DNA of 64,000 bases from the NCBI GenBank assembly GCA_037178675.1, contig JAYMGJ010000342.1:62001-126000 (forward strand). Reading direction: 5' to 3'. The notes under the pieces were generated by a model, which had not been told where the DNA came from, did no database searches, and worked only from the letters and a program-made list of their open reading frames with translations. A program made the translations under genes and the position numbers. Shown here in pieces: positions 22,719-35,152 of this stretch. Each line of letters opens with the position of its first letter. The first letter of the stretch is position 1. The DNA comes from Scleroderma bovista (lineage: Eukaryota > Basidiomycota > Agaricomycetes > Boletales > Sclerodermataceae).

Positions 22719-24497
22719 TCATGAAACCCCACCGACAAGTACCATGTACTTACTTTCCAACGGCCTCCAAGATTGGCGTATCAGGAGACCCCGCATGGTC
22801 ACAATTGGGATTGTTGGGATTGTTGGTTGTCTAAATATCGTAATATCAATGCCAATGTGATAGCACTTGTGCACAAGGAATAATCTACTCACATGAACGT
22901 CGAAACCTGTCCACCCATCCGCTAGTCCACTAAAACGAGGATGCTCAAATACCTCAATCCTAACTCCCCAGCTTCTTGAACTCTCCCAAGCACGGTCTGA
23001 TCTAGGGAGACTGGTTTGCGCGATGCAGACATGACCATAGCGCTCACCTCCACAGCACGCCTTAGCCATTGAATAGTCATGCTCTGGCGCTCTGGACAGC
23101 ATGATCTTGTACCGGATTTTAGCCAAGTCCTGCCATGGACTTTCACCAAGAGGTTTCTCGCAGACGAACTGTACCCAATGCTGACCAAAGTATCTAAACC
23201 CCACTGCACAGCGACGGTATGTTTCGCTATCCGGTGTTGCTCAGCTTGAGTGGGTTTCCTATGACAGTGGGTATGCGGCATGGTATGTGAAGCCATTCTC
23301 GAGGATCGAACTGTGGTCGATTTCGATTGTGGCAACTCCATGTGGCGTATCTTGATCTCCGAGATAGAACTGACAGAATCGGAGACTTCCATCTGTATAA
23401 AACCGCCCCACATCCCTCAGAGGGAGAAAATAACGATAGTGATTGGATTTCCACAAAGCCAGTGGCAATTGGTGGACGCAATGAACGAGTGCGGCATCGC
23501 AGTCTAGCTTGAAAGACTGAACAAGAGGTTTCCAAGAGGACGAGAAGCAGCCAGACTTGAATGCCGTGATCGGTGGTGGGAAATGCTCCAACTCGATCTT
23601 CCTTGGTCGAGCTGCGCTTGAGTCCTCGGATGAATTCGTCGTGGTCCATCAGCTCCATTTCATGACAACCCCGAAAGAAGCTTGGATCGTTGGCGAGAAC
23701 ACCGCCAGTCCGCCCATTTTTTCCGTCGCGACACCATGCAAAGATGCCTTGGTCGTTCGACATGCGGATGACCGCAAGCTGAAGACGCTGAAATGGACGA
23801 AAGCATTTCAGCGTCTTCAGCTCACCGGCATGTTCACATCTGGCAGACCCAACGGGGAATACTGTGGCTCTTTGACTCGAGCCATCGTCCGATAGGCAGC
23901 CCACGACAAAATTTGAGCAACGCAAGGGAAGTCCGATGGTCAGGAACAGGCGTGATGTTGCCACGAGTGTCTTCTTTTGTTTTTGTGGCTGTTCCTTCAT
24001 ATTTGCTGTTGAAGAACTGGACGTCACTTGGGGCTATCATCTCTTGCAACGTCCACCCATGCGAGAACAACTCTGGCTAGCCGTTGGAATTGGGATACTT
24101 TTCTCACTCGCAGTGGGTAAGGACGAGCCAGGGACGTCATGAGGGCATAGCATGCTAGGTTCGAGTTCTCGTACCACCGGTACCAGTACAGCTTCTCTTG
24201 TCTATACAGAAGGTATCGAACCACAACCACTCGGATCCATCCTTCTTGCCAGCAAGTTCACAGTTACTGAAGAGCTTTTGATACCCCCCCAAATTCATCT
24301 CTCCCCTCATCCATCTTTGCGAGCTCGGCCATCTCCCCATAGTCAACTTCTTGCCCAATCTACCGATAGGATAAGATTGCATGGTCTGTGGTTTCACGTC
24401 ACGGAACTCGAGGACCTTTGTTCGACAGTTCACTCTTTCCCTTTCTAATCGGCAACTCCTCCCTTTCGAGAAAGGCTCTTATGTTGATCAGGCGCAT
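22719..24497 (-). pseudogene. HET-domain (heterokaryon incompatibility-type) pseudogene
   Basis: HET proteins take part in nonself recognition and cell death in fungi. Start MRLINIRAFLEREE at 24497, then KVLEFRDVK, GYQKLFSNCE, WLWFDTFCIDKRS (usual WIDTCCIDK), YRWYENSNLACYA, HDVPGSSLPTAS, GWTLQEMIAPSDVQFF, ILSWAAYRTMARVKEPQYSPL, LPDVNMP, FQRLQLAVIRMSNDQ, DPSFFRGCHEMELMDHDEF, LALWKSNHYRYFLPL, IENGFTY-like text and GVRIEVFEHPRFSGLADGWT. These lie in changing frames. Clear lesions: TAG at the tryptophan codon before PELFSHGWTLQEM, at least two frameshifts in the HET domain, and a 19-bp foldback at 23777-23822 that replaces the expected LYGEGKKA segment. The rest of the C-terminal half is long and well kept, so loss is not very old. 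Confidence 0.85.
23777..23822. repeat. Perfect 19-bp palindromic arms, 8-nt loop
   Basis: AGCTGAAGACGCTGAAATG (23777-23795) and CATTTCAGCGTCTTCAGCT (23804-23822) are exact reverse complements separated by GACGAAAG. The right arm is the genuine HET coding sequence (FQRLQL); the left is an inverted copy. Confidence 0.95.
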
Positions 24498-25138
24498 TCT
24501 GCACGAGTGTGTATTTGCCTTCGACCATGATCGACGATTGTAGAATGCTTTCCATACCTTCTCTAAACGAGTTGGTCGAAAACTAGACAGAGAAGCTCGA
24601 ACGAAATGATGCACTGCAAGTCTGCAAATGATTTTCCCGAAGGCGGATAGGAAAACTACGGCCACCTTCACCCCAACTTACGTGGCATTCATTTCCTGTC
24701 CGAAAGGCTTGGGGAGTGCGGAATGACATCTTTCCAACGACGCGAAACATTTACCAACTCCGCTTTCCGTCGATGATCTGTAATATAACAGTGAGTCGTT
24801 GGTAAGGGCGCCGGTAGTTGTTTGATAAGTTCCTTAAATTTAATCCTCTGGGCCTGGAGAGCATTGCTGATTGTTTGACTATCTCTACAATTTCCGTTTT
24901 TCCAGCTCGACCGCGCATTGGTCGTCTGCGGATTGCTACATGTAGAATACGAGTCACATATTTGGAAGGGGCAAGGAATGTAAGACATCGAAACGTTTTA
25001 CAGTAACAAAGGAGTCCCGAGCCTCGACGCTGAACCGTACAAACACAGAAAATTCCTGTACTTTACAAACAAAAAGGTACAAGGGGGAAATATAAACATC
25101 GTCTTGGTATGTTGCGCTTCACGAGGCACGCGTAGTAG
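24498..25138. other. No gene seen
   Basis: Region upstream of the HET relic and downstream of PMP3. Minus-strand frames at 24689-24988 have no recognisable motif. Confidence 0.4.
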
Positions 25139-25655
25139 TTATGCAGGGGCCGTCGCTCCGTAGGTTGCTGGAGGGTTATAACCTTGCGGAGCAGCAGGAC
25201 CGCCGACCGACTGATACTTGCCACTTCCGACATCTATCATACGTTGGTATGGCCTTGTTATTTCTACATGGAAAAATGATGGACGTACAGCGATATCCCC
25301 CTGGCCCGTACCTCTCCTCGGCTTTGGCCCTCGTATAAATAAGCCAGAACGCGTGCTGCAGGACCAAATTAAGCCATTACCCAGCCCACTATAGATGTCT
25401 ACCCACGATGAGTCCAGGGAAATATCCGAGGCTGTTATGTGATTGTGGTAAGTGAGCAGAAGCGCAAAGTATGACACCGGGACACGCACAGCGTGAATAA
25501 GATATTGATGAAAAGGTCACAGCCACATCCCGATAGGAATGCCACCGCTGCAGGAGGGAATATGATAGCAACCTGTGTGGCAGGATTATCATCAGCATAG
25601 AGTGGCCTCGGCAACTGGGGCTTACAATGACGAGTATAAAACTCGAGCCACCCAT
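25139..25655 (-). CDS. PMP3: PMP3-type plasma-membrane proteolipid (UPF0057)
   Basis: Small two-helix membrane protein that modulates plasma-membrane potential and salt tolerance. Five short exons from ATG at 25655 read MGGSSFILVI, then VAIIFPPAAVAFLSGCGCD with LFINILFTL, LGYFPGLI, HAFWLIYTRAKAEERYGPGG, and a last exon (stop at 25139) with VGSGKYQSVGGPAAPQGYNP. The PPAAVAFxxGCGCDLxIN core and the HAFWLIY helix are diagnostic of the family. The C-terminal Gly/Pro/Tyr tail is longer than in yeast Pmp3 (55 residues) but of a kind seen in filamentous fungi. Introns are bounded by GTAAGC, GTGCGT, GTGGGT and GTACGT donors. Intact. Confidence 0.9.
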
Positions 25656-26021
25656 CTGTATACGAAGTAATAAGGTGAAGATATCTGAATCAACATGCCA
25701 AAACAGGAGGTGATCAGATAAGCAATCACACGTTGGTTATCTCATGGAGCCATAAATGTCATACTGCATGAAGTTTTCGTCAGCCCGAGTTCAACGGGGC
25801 TGACTGGGCAGGGAATTTGGATTACACCGTTCTAATCTCAGTTATCCGAATATACATTTGACATGTGAATCCGTGAGACCACTACTGCTGGTACAACCAT
25901 GAGCATCAAAGGCTATCACACACAAGCAAAATCTGAATGATGGAGAGTCAGGGGCGAAAAAAAACGGATGTTGAAAAAAAAACATAATCACGATACCATC
26001 CACATGGCATTTGCAAGGGGT
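25656..26021. other. Intergenic, no gene seen
   Basis: A-rich runs at 25955-25985 lie just past the 3' end of the FMN oxidase gene. Nothing else. Confidence 0.4.
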
Positions 26022-27666
26022 TCACATCTTGTAGTCCAATTTCACCAGGATTTCATCTTTCTTCCCAATAACATCATTGATATCTTTATATCCACACAGC
26101 CCCAGTGTGATATGCAAGTCACAAGCTGTTTGCAGCAGAATCTGCTCTACGCCTGCCTGCCCTGCAATAGCAAGGCCGTACATGTAAGGTCGGCCAACTA
26201 AAAGACCATAATGAAGGCATGTCAAACAGTGAACAGGCAGACAAGATCAAATAGACTGACTGAGGACACCCTGAGCTCCTATGGCAAGCGCCTTGATCAC
26301 ATCACTGCCCGTGCGCACCCCAGAGTCGAATAGAACAGTGAACTTGCCAGACTTTTGCGCCAAACGCACTTTTAGAGAATCCATTATTTTGTCGAGTGCA
26401 ACCAGCGAGCCAATGGCACCATCAACCTGACGGCCACCTATCACGCATCAAATCCGCAAATCCAGTCTGAACGAGATAAAAAAACTTACCGTGGTTAGAC
26501 ACGACGATACCATCCATGCCACATGCAATGGCCTTTTCCGCGTCCTGCGTACCATTTCTAATTGAGTCAAGAATTGATGCAAGTTATTCATCGTACGAAC
26601 AGAAACACGTTGGATTCCTTTGAGAACAATGGGCCCTTGCCAGTTAGCTCTAATGAGTTGCAAGTCATCCCACGTCCTCCACACGCCCGAATGCGCCTCG
26701 CCCAACCACTCTTTTCCAATCATTATGTTCTGCATGGCTTCTTCATTACCTTGCGCGAAAGCAGCCTCCCGGACCCTTTGAGGGTTAAAGGGGAACACAG
26801 TTCGTTCGTTTACGCGTGGTGAGAGACCAAGGCGCTTCATGAATACGGGGTCAGATGTACCGACCTGGGACCCAGCTCCGTATAGAAAAGGAAGATAGGC
26901 TGTGCTGAGGTCGTGCGGACGCCAACCAAGATGCATTGTGTCTAGTGTAACTACAAGGGCTGTAAACCCGTTGGCCTTGGCACGTCCCAATATAGACAGC
27001 GTGACTTCCGCTGTACGGGGCCTTGCATTGATGTCAGCTTGTAAGAACATGGCAGTAATACAGACAGAAACTTGCCAGTAAAGCTGGTACCATCTGCGAC
27101 CATTGGGACCATTTGCTTTGGCAACATCCTCGATAGAGCGTGTGGCCGCCGTGCTCATTATGTACGGAACGCCAACATTGCCAGCTGCTCTAGCTGTAGC
27201 GAGCTCGCCGTCGGGATGTAAAATGCCCTGAACACCAACCGGGGCAATGAGGATGGGTGATGGATATTTAACCCCGAAAATGGTTGTCTGGAAGAAGAGC
27301 CCAAAGGTCACATGCTTTACCTGAGTAGCCACTAGGGCACTCACCTCGATACTCCGATTCGACGCATCGACAAGCATTTGCGGCACCAATTTATACCTTC
27401 CAAACGCTTTTTTGTTTGCCAGGTCTGTTGAGCAAGTACCAGCGCTGCCAAATGTATACATATATGCCGCTAACCAGGAGGCAGTTGCTGCTATGCGACT
27501 CGGTAATAAATGACATTGACTTACGAATGTCGTCCTTCATTGCTTCCCTTGCTTTTTCTTCGATCTCTTTGATATCCACGGTGCCCAGAACAGGTGGCTG
27601 GCCCCCTTGGTATACTTTCATGAGGAAGTCCATCCATTGGTTGGCAATTGGAGATGTTGCGGTCAT
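26022..27666 (-). CDS. FMN-dependent alpha-hydroxy-acid dehydrogenase/oxidase (lactate 2-monooxygenase-like)
   Basis: Oxidises 2-hydroxy acids such as lactate with FMN. Start MTATSPIANQWMDFLMKVY at 27666. Exons read GSAGTCSTDLANKKAF, then FGVKYPSPILIAPVG, YIMSTAATRSIEDVA and RRWYQLYW, RTAEVTLSILGRAKANGF, ALVVTLDTMHLGWRPHDL, WQGPIVLKGIQ, MDGIVVSNH, GGRQVDGAIGSLVALDKI, FDSGVRTGSDVIKALAIGAQ, and VGRPYMYGLAIAGQAGVEQ. The active-site His of SNHGGRQ and the phosphate-binding FDSGVRTG and GRP motifs are all present; WRPHDL is typical of the lactate monooxygenase branch. An ATG within DDI..YMYTFGS is internal. The intron after LYW (27022-27075) is GC-AG: TACTG then GCAAGT, ending ATGCAAG. Another intron splits SNHG/GRQ. 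C-terminus ...ILVKLDYKM, stop at 26022. The enzyme looks intact; substrate is not fixed by sequence alone. Confidence 0.9.
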
Positions 27667-28122
27667 CTGAGTGGAAAACTGTGTGCAACGAGATAAGTAG
27701 GCGATAGTGAGAAGACGTGCAAGTGGAACTCGGATTTATAGATATTCAGACGGGAAGCCACGACCAGGTGCCATGACTGCCAAGTCACTACTCTCGGCGT
27801 AAATAGGGCCCAGTAGGAATCTTACAATACATGCCAGATCACAGGCTGAGCGGCGTGATAGGAATGTCATAACAAGATAACGCGATCCCCGGGCCTACCG
27901 GAGCCCTACGACACATCGAGGCAAGAGGAGTTGGAACGAGCTCGTCTTTTAACGACTCTTTAGACTTCGTTCGTTTCCGTCACAGGGTCTTCAGTTTCCA
28001 CCTCTGACTTTCACGAAATCCCCACGCTCGCCAGCTCCTTTCCGTATGCAGCGGAAACACCGAACGATGATACTAACTATCCACCAGAAATTAATCTATC
28101 ACGAGCCAAAGGAACTCACCGA
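27667..28122. other. Intergenic, no gene seen
   Basis: Region 5' of the FMN oxidase. Nothing recognised. Confidence 0.4.
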
Positions 28123-29050
28123 CTACGTTGAAGAAGAAATTAATTTCAAGTTGCAGTACCTTCGTAACATATCGTACCTGGGAGAAAAGAACAAGTCCTG
28201 CACTTCGGTTTGGGTCACCCTCACACATAACCGTGATTCCTGCCGCCAAATAAGGGTAAGATCGTCACCAAGCCTCCAACGTTGCAACCAACCGCCATGG
28301 GGGCCACCAAGTGTTTCAACGGGGTTTTGCCATTCGTCTATGGGAGATCGCCTTTCCAAGGTCTCGGAGCCGTGAATACCAGCCATAAAGAAAGGGGTGT
28401 CGCATACCAATAAGTGTCCTTGGCGTACCGCTGGAAATGCACGACAGGGACTCTGCACCGTGATCATCAACTTGGTCGCAAAAACGAAAAGATGGATAGT
28501 GGGTGATCTTCCCTTGACCAGGTCGTCAATTTTGACCTTCTGTGCTTTAATGGCCTTAGCTTCACTCACAGAGTTACCGCATGTGTTGTAGAGAAAGGAC
28601 GAGGGCACTCCAAGTTAGCTCACATCGTCCTTGTTTATCCGTGGTGATTGCATCAACTCCGTTGGCGCTCTGAACTGTGGTGCAGGTACGATGGGTCGCC
28701 ACTTTCAAGAATACAACACACTCTGTGCAATCCCGAAAGATCCGATGTTCGATGCCATCAAAAATCTTGCTTGTCGACCAGCCCACGACGACGGACACGC
28801 CACCGACAAAAAGGCGAATAGGAAAACGTCGAGGCAACCCTACAAACTGGAAGCTAGAGCAACCACTACGTCCGGTAGACAACCACAAATTTTGTATGTG
28901 CATGAATTTTACATGTAGATGTTGTACTTTCAACATGATACTCACTGACAACAGACACTGGCATTCGGGGAACCCAGAGTGCCAGCAGGATTCTTCGAGC
29001 TGTTGTTCCCCCCATGAAGGGCGCCATAACACACTCCTTGGTATCAGCAT
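28123..29050 (-). CDS. Uncharacterised protein, two or more exons
   Basis: Two adjoining minus-strand open frames (29050 to about 28600, and 28608 to 28123) read FVGLPRRFPIRLFVGG, VVVGWSTSKIFDGIEHRIF and, in the second, EAKAIKAQKVKIDDLVKG, LFVFATKLMITVQSPC, PAVRQGHLLVCDTPFF and DDLTLIWRQESRLCVRVTQ. Codon texture looks coding and a join near 28600 is plausible, giving about 300 residues. I do not recognise a domain; the gene stands alone between the FMN oxidase and the non-coding stretch before the Zn2Cys6 gene. Confidence 0.35.
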
Positions 29051-31079
29051 GCCAGTGAACCACGTCCCGTCAGCGCAAAGTATGGGCGTGAGGGGACCAC
29101 ACTGATGCTCCTAATCAAAGGACTTGCACAGATAACACCTGCAAATGAGATGCTGAGAAGAAGAACGCCACTTGGCTTCCGCCCATTTGACATCCCTAAT
29201 ACAGTTAGGGTTACAGTGTTTTAAAATACATTGCCATGAGGTTTCTTTCCGGGAATCCTGTGTAAAATCATTAAGCTAATGGCGTACTTTTGCGAATGAA
29301 AGTCCGGAAGAGTAAGGCTGATGTCACTAATCTAGGTGACCTCTCTTAAATGCCTCTCGTGAATTTTGTGCGCTGTCCAGAGTGAATGCCATGAAACACT
29401 ATCCGGGCCGGTAGACGTCGATGTACTCAGCACTGCAAGTGCCTGGATTAGTTATCTGCTTGTTTCTCTAGTAAGCAGTACAATATTTCATAGTGAATTC
29501 GAAGCCTCATTTGGAGTGACAGCACGGATCGATGGGTGGATGTATTTGCACGAACCAGTGACCCGCACAGAGTAGGTAGCGGCGTTTCGCTAAGCAACAA
29601 GTGCTTCAACTGACATCCAAGCCAAGTCTGAGTATGTACATAATACTGATGGTGGTATAGGCAGCTAACTAAAGTTTAAGAAAAAATTCTACGAATGTGG
29701 CAAGGGGGCATCATGGGCTTTGTTTCATACTGTGGACGGACTTTCCCATAAGCATAACTTTGCGAAAATGCGAGGGGTGCCCGGAACCATGAGTATTTGT
29801 CATTTATCCGTTGCAAAGTGACAACCCACACCTTTTAGTGGGTGATATTCCACATCCAATAAGTCAAGACTGGTTGGTAGACGAGTGGATAGTGGGAAGG
29901 GAGAGCAGGCACACCATCAAGGGAATGGCCGAAATGTTATTAGGATCATCATGTTCGGGTTCCGCAGTAATGCACCTGCATCACGGTGGAGGTTAAAGCG
30001 CTAAACTTTACCATATTTCTCTGAGGATTGAGATCCACATTTGTATTTCCGTAGTAGATGCGTACATGGAGCTGATGCCAGGGAAGAGGGTGAGTGCGCG
30101 TGGGTGTTTGAGGGATCCCGAGGAACGGAAAGGTTGCATGTGTGAGGGCATCAAATAGATATGGAAGTGCGATATGAGGCGCTGCATTGTAATGGCAATT
30201 TGAAAAAAAAAGAGGCAGTACTCTGAGAGGGTCAATAACCTGTGCGTCCCAGGCTATCTTACCCTCGCTCCAGGTTTTTTCAATAAAAAAAGGAAGGACT
30301 ACAGACTTGGATTCCCATCTGTGAGTACCACCTGGTGCATTGGCCCCTTTCTGGGCCCGATCGGGTGGTACTGTTAGTCACATGGAAAATAGCCCAACGA
30401 ATGTATGCTTATACTAGAGGAACAATAAGCGGAGCAGAAGAAAGTCCTATATCGCAAATACCAAGGGAGCATCGCTACCAAGGTGCCTAGTCACTGAACC
30501 AGTTCTAAGAAAAGATCGTGAGATCGCGCAGCACTGAGCGACTGACGTACCTATGCTTTTTAAAAGCTGGAATGGGCTTGAGGCGGGCTGGAATGCAAGG
30601 AGTTCGGTGATGGTGAATGTCCGAGTTGTTGCAACCTTGTGGCCATGGGAGTGAGATGATCCATATGGTTGCATGTGCTGTGGTGTCAATTATAGCGTAA
30701 CCGAAAATGGCAGCTATTTAAGAATGATGGAGCTGATTAAGCTTCTATGTGTAATGGTGTCCCTTCCGCCCTTAGTTGCAAGGATAAAATATTCGGCGAG
30801 GACAGCAGCCGTGTCGCGTCGAGTTGGACAGACAGAAGGCGAGGACCACCCGCATCCTATGCGTTCGACGGTATGTCTTCTTGGTTCTGGTTGTCGTGGG
30901 TCGCATTGCAGTGGAACGTGAAATGCGGTGTCTTGTCTGCTCCGAGAGGAGAGGTGCGCTGACGCAGCAGATCTCTCTCAGCCGATGCAGGTGACATTAG
31001 CCAGATAAGTTTGCTTCCCACCCAATCAAATATCCATCAACAGCCCACCGCCTTGCACCCATCCCTCCTCCCTCCAACC
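29051..31079. other. Long intergenic stretch, no clear gene
   Basis: Two short minus-strand frames at 30008-30235 and 30447-30689 share HMQPF/HMQPY-SS near their starts and could be two copies of a decayed short sequence. Otherwise A/T-rich runs only. The last 100 bases are the C-rich leader of the Zn2Cys6 gene. Confidence 0.4.
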
Positions 31080-34000
31080 ATGTACTATTCCCAACAGCCC
31101 ACGTACTCGGGAAACAACCCACAAGCCAGCGACCATGTTCCCGGTCAACCAAAACACCATCCGTCTCTCAACTCTATGTCCGTACCTGCTCTCCTCCGAG
31201 AACAGTCCGTCCGACACGGTCCAGCCATTGCTCCACCCTATTCGTCGTCCTCTCACTCGCATCTTCTTTATCAATCATCGCACAATGACCACCATCACCT
31301 TTCCCAGGATCTCGAGCCTCATTCAAACTGGAGCCGCCTCCCATACGCGCTCGAGCAGACCGTTAATCCAGCTCCTGAGCGAGACCACATTCATAGGTTT
31401 GCTCCATCGCACCAGCACCCCCACGACACGTACCATCGCACAGACGAAACGCGTGCGTCAATGTCCTCTTTCATCCAAGTTGACAACCCCTTTTCGGCTG
31501 GCGCGCAACTCGAACACAATCTTGTTATCCCTCCAAATGTCAACTATATATCTAGACAACGGCTGACTGTCGAGCCTCCCTCTCCTTCACCATACCCTTC
31601 GCACACGCCACAATCCCCTACTCACTCTCTATCTGAGCATACCCAGACGCAGACGCTCCGTCAGACTCCCGCAGAAGACGAGCCTTCTGCCACTTCTCAA
31701 CCGAAAAAATCGCGCAGGGCAAAGCCACATATCGATCTGGCTCCAGACCAGCCCTTAACCACGCAAGGTAAACCACGGGCGAGGGTCTACGTAGCCTGTA
31801 TTCAGTGGTTTGTCTCACTAGCATCGAGTTTCACAGTGGTGCTGATGTTCTGTGTGCCACTCATGTTATTATAGCCGTACAAGAAAAATTCGATGTGATG
31901 GAGCAAAGCCCGCGTGCCACAACTGCGTGCGACGCGCTAAGGCAGACGATGCATGCTCGTATGATGTCGCACCAAAACGAAGGGGCCCAGACAAGGTACC
32001 CGGTGCAAGACAGCGCATCACGAGGGAGGCAAGGATGGGGAGTACCGATTCCGCTATGAGTACACATAGGCGGCGCCGGCGAAGGGACGAGGGGGATGCG
32101 AACGAAAATAGCACTACGATATCAGAGGACACGAGCGGAAGAGATGAGGGTACGGGTGGCGTTACACATTCGACCTCGCCAATGTTGACGCTACCACCCC
32201 TCCGCCCACCTTCTCTCGCGCTGGATCCCCAGTTGCCCCATATCACGCCTTTTCCCGGTAGCTCCATAGACCTCTCCACCTCCCCACGGACACAGATACA
32301 CCACGAAGCATCGTCATCAACGTCAGCAGCGGTGTTAGACCCAGGGTTTGAGTCAGTCATCCCAAGTTCTGTCCAGGATTTTGCTGAAGACATTCTGTAC
32401 ACAACAAATACCCAGGTATTAACTCGATCATTCTCACCACGCATCTTCTCACCCCTCTCATGTCGCCCGTGACTGAAGGGTCTATACGACGTTCAAGCAC
32501 TTGGTGGGATAGACGTCGCTGTGGACCCCCCGCCCTTTCTAGTGCCGTTCCTGGCACTGCAAGCTCCACCACCAGACAGTGCGGGTAGTCACGGGTATTT
32601 AGTGCCCACATTTGTAACCCCACCACAGCAGATGGAAGGGGAAGATGGCAGTGACAATCCGGACATCATTACATTCGCATCCGAACCCTCCGTTGAGTTT
32701 ACCCGAAAAACATGGTGGGACTCGCTCTTGGCCGTGTACACAACTGATCTATCTGGTCACCCCATTTCTATATCTCTAGCACATACATTCACATCTACCG
32801 AGCGCCACCGGGCCACGGTCCACATCATGAATGATCTTCGTTTCTTCTTCCGCACGACCAGCCACTGGTTCTCGTTCATCAATGTTCCCTCCTTCCTATC
32901 GGCTTTCATCGATCCGAGGAAGAGGGGGCAGATGCAACCGAGCTTGGTGTATGCTGTGCTCGCAATTTCAACGAATATGCAAAGTTCGGATGTCGGATTG
33001 GGCAAGGAGGGGAGAGAGATGGCATTGAGATTGAGAGATGCTGCTCAGGGCGCATTGGACGCGAGTTTATATGCGAGGTGGGTCGATGAGGAGTTGGCAC
33101 AGGCTGCTTGGGTAAGTTTTCCACCCTTCTGCCTTGAGGCCTGTGACTAAGATGACCAATATGCAAAGCTGTTATCCTTTTTTGAGATATTTCCGCATCC
33201 ACTTCACTCAAGCACACGGGCGGTGTCGAGCATGTTTATGCTTGATACGATTATTCGAACACTATCACTTACACTTCTTGACGCTGATAATCCTGCTGTG
33301 ATACGGTTTAAACCTAAGACTGTCCCTGCAGTTTCGCTTGCACTGTGCCAAGATTCAATCGCATCGTGGGGCAGTGATCCCAGTTTTGCGACCTCTGCGA
33401 GCCAATACAACTCCTCTGATCGCACTGCACCATCCTATTCTGCGTGCGGCTGCTCTTGCCTCTCCCTCTCTCTTGGCCATCGTTGGTCCGCCGCGCGCGA
33501 GTATGCACCACTGTGGATGGCGACCCCGGGGTGGGATGATGCCTGGACACCTGGAGAGATCAGCAAGGAAACATGTCGGCGGCTGTGCTGGCACTCGATG
33601 ATGCTGACTGCAGGGTTCATGTCCTATATGGATGCGTCGAGGCGAGCGATGCCGGAATTTTTCGTTGGGGATCCTGCGAATGTGTGTGGTCCTACCTACC
33701 TTGACGTGTTGTCGATGGTTGATCTGGATTCTAATTTTATTGTGATGGTAGATGGCACTCTTGTTCCCTGGTGAGGCGGTGACCCCGGCTCCGCACGTAA
33801 TGTCATACTCGGCGAAGGACACCGTATGGGCACTTAATTATCGCACGATACTACTCTGGCAGAGTTGTTTGCGGATGCGGAGTAATGTGGATGCGAGCGA
33901 TGCGGAACGGGCGAGGTATGGCGTGAATGCGTGGCTGGAGGCGGATGCGCTCGAGAAGGCCTTTAACTCACATACGTGTGGACTAGAGAAGACGTATATA

Positions 34001-34833
34001 TACCAAGGGAGAGAGTACTTGTTCAAGTGAGTGTCGTTCTTTTTTCCTGGTTACGGTATCTCTTGTGGGACCGTGAGGCGATTGACTGAATGGATTGGAT
34101 GAAACAGCGTGCGGTTCACGATCTCAAACGAGTTTCAGCAGTACATTCCAATCGTGACCATGTATGTACAGTCCTTCATCCTTCTGGTCCCACGAGCTCA
34201 CCGACTGTCACAATCAGTAATGCCAGCGGGGTTTTCTACCGTGAAAAGGCGGAGGAATGGCGTAAGTCATTTTTCATGCGTACGAGACGACGCTTATTGG
34301 GTCTGGGGTTGACAGTGAAAAATCAAGCGGACGTGGCGCAGCGCATTCTGCATGGGATGAGCGCCGTGACGGGGCAGACGCAAACGATCCTTCATAGACC
34401 AGTGTTTATATTTTGGTTCATGGGCCAGATTAACAGGTACCTGGGATTGATTACCATTCCCAGTTCCCTTAACTAACGAGATGTTTTACGTTTCTGTAGG
34501 GCTCTGCTACTTTGGGAACGAGATAACTCGCTGACCCTCGCTATCGATGTGTGTGTTGCACTCTTTAAACCGATCGATTATCTATCTGAGGTGTGGCCTT
34601 GTCGAGGTGTGTTACTCCTCTTTCCGTTTCTTTCCTTTGCATGTCGATCAGTGTGCTGATGCCATTTCCTATTTGATCCCCTTGATGCTATTGATGTTTG
34701 ATGGGTGGGCCGACGATCAGAACAAAGACGCAAGGCTAAGACTCTCAGGGAGCAGCTGACGCGAGCTTGCAAAGTGACTGGAAGACCACTGCCACTGGCT
34801 TGTTATTTGAGTAGTGACACGGATGTGATGTAG
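31080..34833 (+). CDS. Zn2Cys6 fungal transcription factor with fungal-specific middle domain
   Basis: Nuclear DNA-binding regulator. ATG at 31080 (MYYSQQPTYSGNN). The first exon is a ~240-residue Ser/Pro/His-rich region that ends in the basic stretch PKKSRRAKPHIDLA. The zinc cluster is formed across an intron: ACIQ + CRTRKIRCDGAKPACHNC, then VRRAKADDACSYD (six Cys, spacing 2-6-6-2-9). KRRGPDKVPGARQR is a basic linker. A middle homology region follows: TVHIMNDLRFFFRTTSHWF, FINVPSFLSAFIDPRKR, SLVYAVLAISTNMQS, SFFEIFPHPLHSSTR and FMLDTIIRTLSLTLL. Further exons read DPAN + MALLFPGEAV (intron 33680-33751), YSAKDTVWALNYRTILLWQ, NEFQQYIPIVT, FYREKAEEW, DVAQRILHGM, IFWFMGQIN and ALLLWERDNSLTLAIDV. 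The last exon is RRSEQRRKAKTLREQL to TAG at 34831. Target genes cannot be told; no metabolic cluster adjoins it. Confidence 0.88.
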
Positions 34834-35152
34834 ATTTCCACCAAGGCTGGTGTGTTCATTCATTTTTCCACCCTTCCTTTTTCTTGTGGACATGTAATAC
34901 GCACTGTTTCATTTTCAGTAATCTGTGTAGATGCTATATCTATGTTACACTATACACCGTACCTGTGTTCTATGTACTTACCCTTGTCAATTCCCTGCTT
35001 GTTGTAGACTAGATAGATTCTTCCCATATTTGTAACTTGATATTACTAATACCTAATCAGGAATATCAATTTCACTCACTCTAATAATTAGCTCAGCTGG
35101 ACAACTCGTAGTACTCCATTCACCATCCCAAGGACAAGACGACAACGTGCAC
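34834..35152. other. Intergenic, no gene seen
   Basis: AT-rich. Contains TAGCTCAGCTGGA at 35090, which resembles a tRNA A box but has no partner B box. Confidence 0.5.

Noticed and set aside
24200..24225. tRNA-like B box GGTTCGATACC on the minus strand
   Set aside because: It is the codons for WFDT in the HET relic; no tRNA cloverleaf around it.
28866..29105. Plus-strand small frames around 28.7-29.1 kb
   Set aside because: Opposite to the more coding-like minus-strand frames; no motif.
30008..30235. Minus-strand LTLFPGISS, reminiscent of the lipase LFPGI segment
   Set aside because: Only one short match and no other lipase motif nearby; chance is likely.
33720..33755. Apparent frameshift in the Zn2Cys6 gene before ALLFPGEAV
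   Set aside because: An intron at 33680-33751 (GTGTGT...GGTAG) restores the frame and the family-like DPAN + ALLFPGE join.
35088..35110. tRNA A-box-like TAGCTCAGCTGGA
   Set aside because: No B box at the proper distance and no stem pairing.
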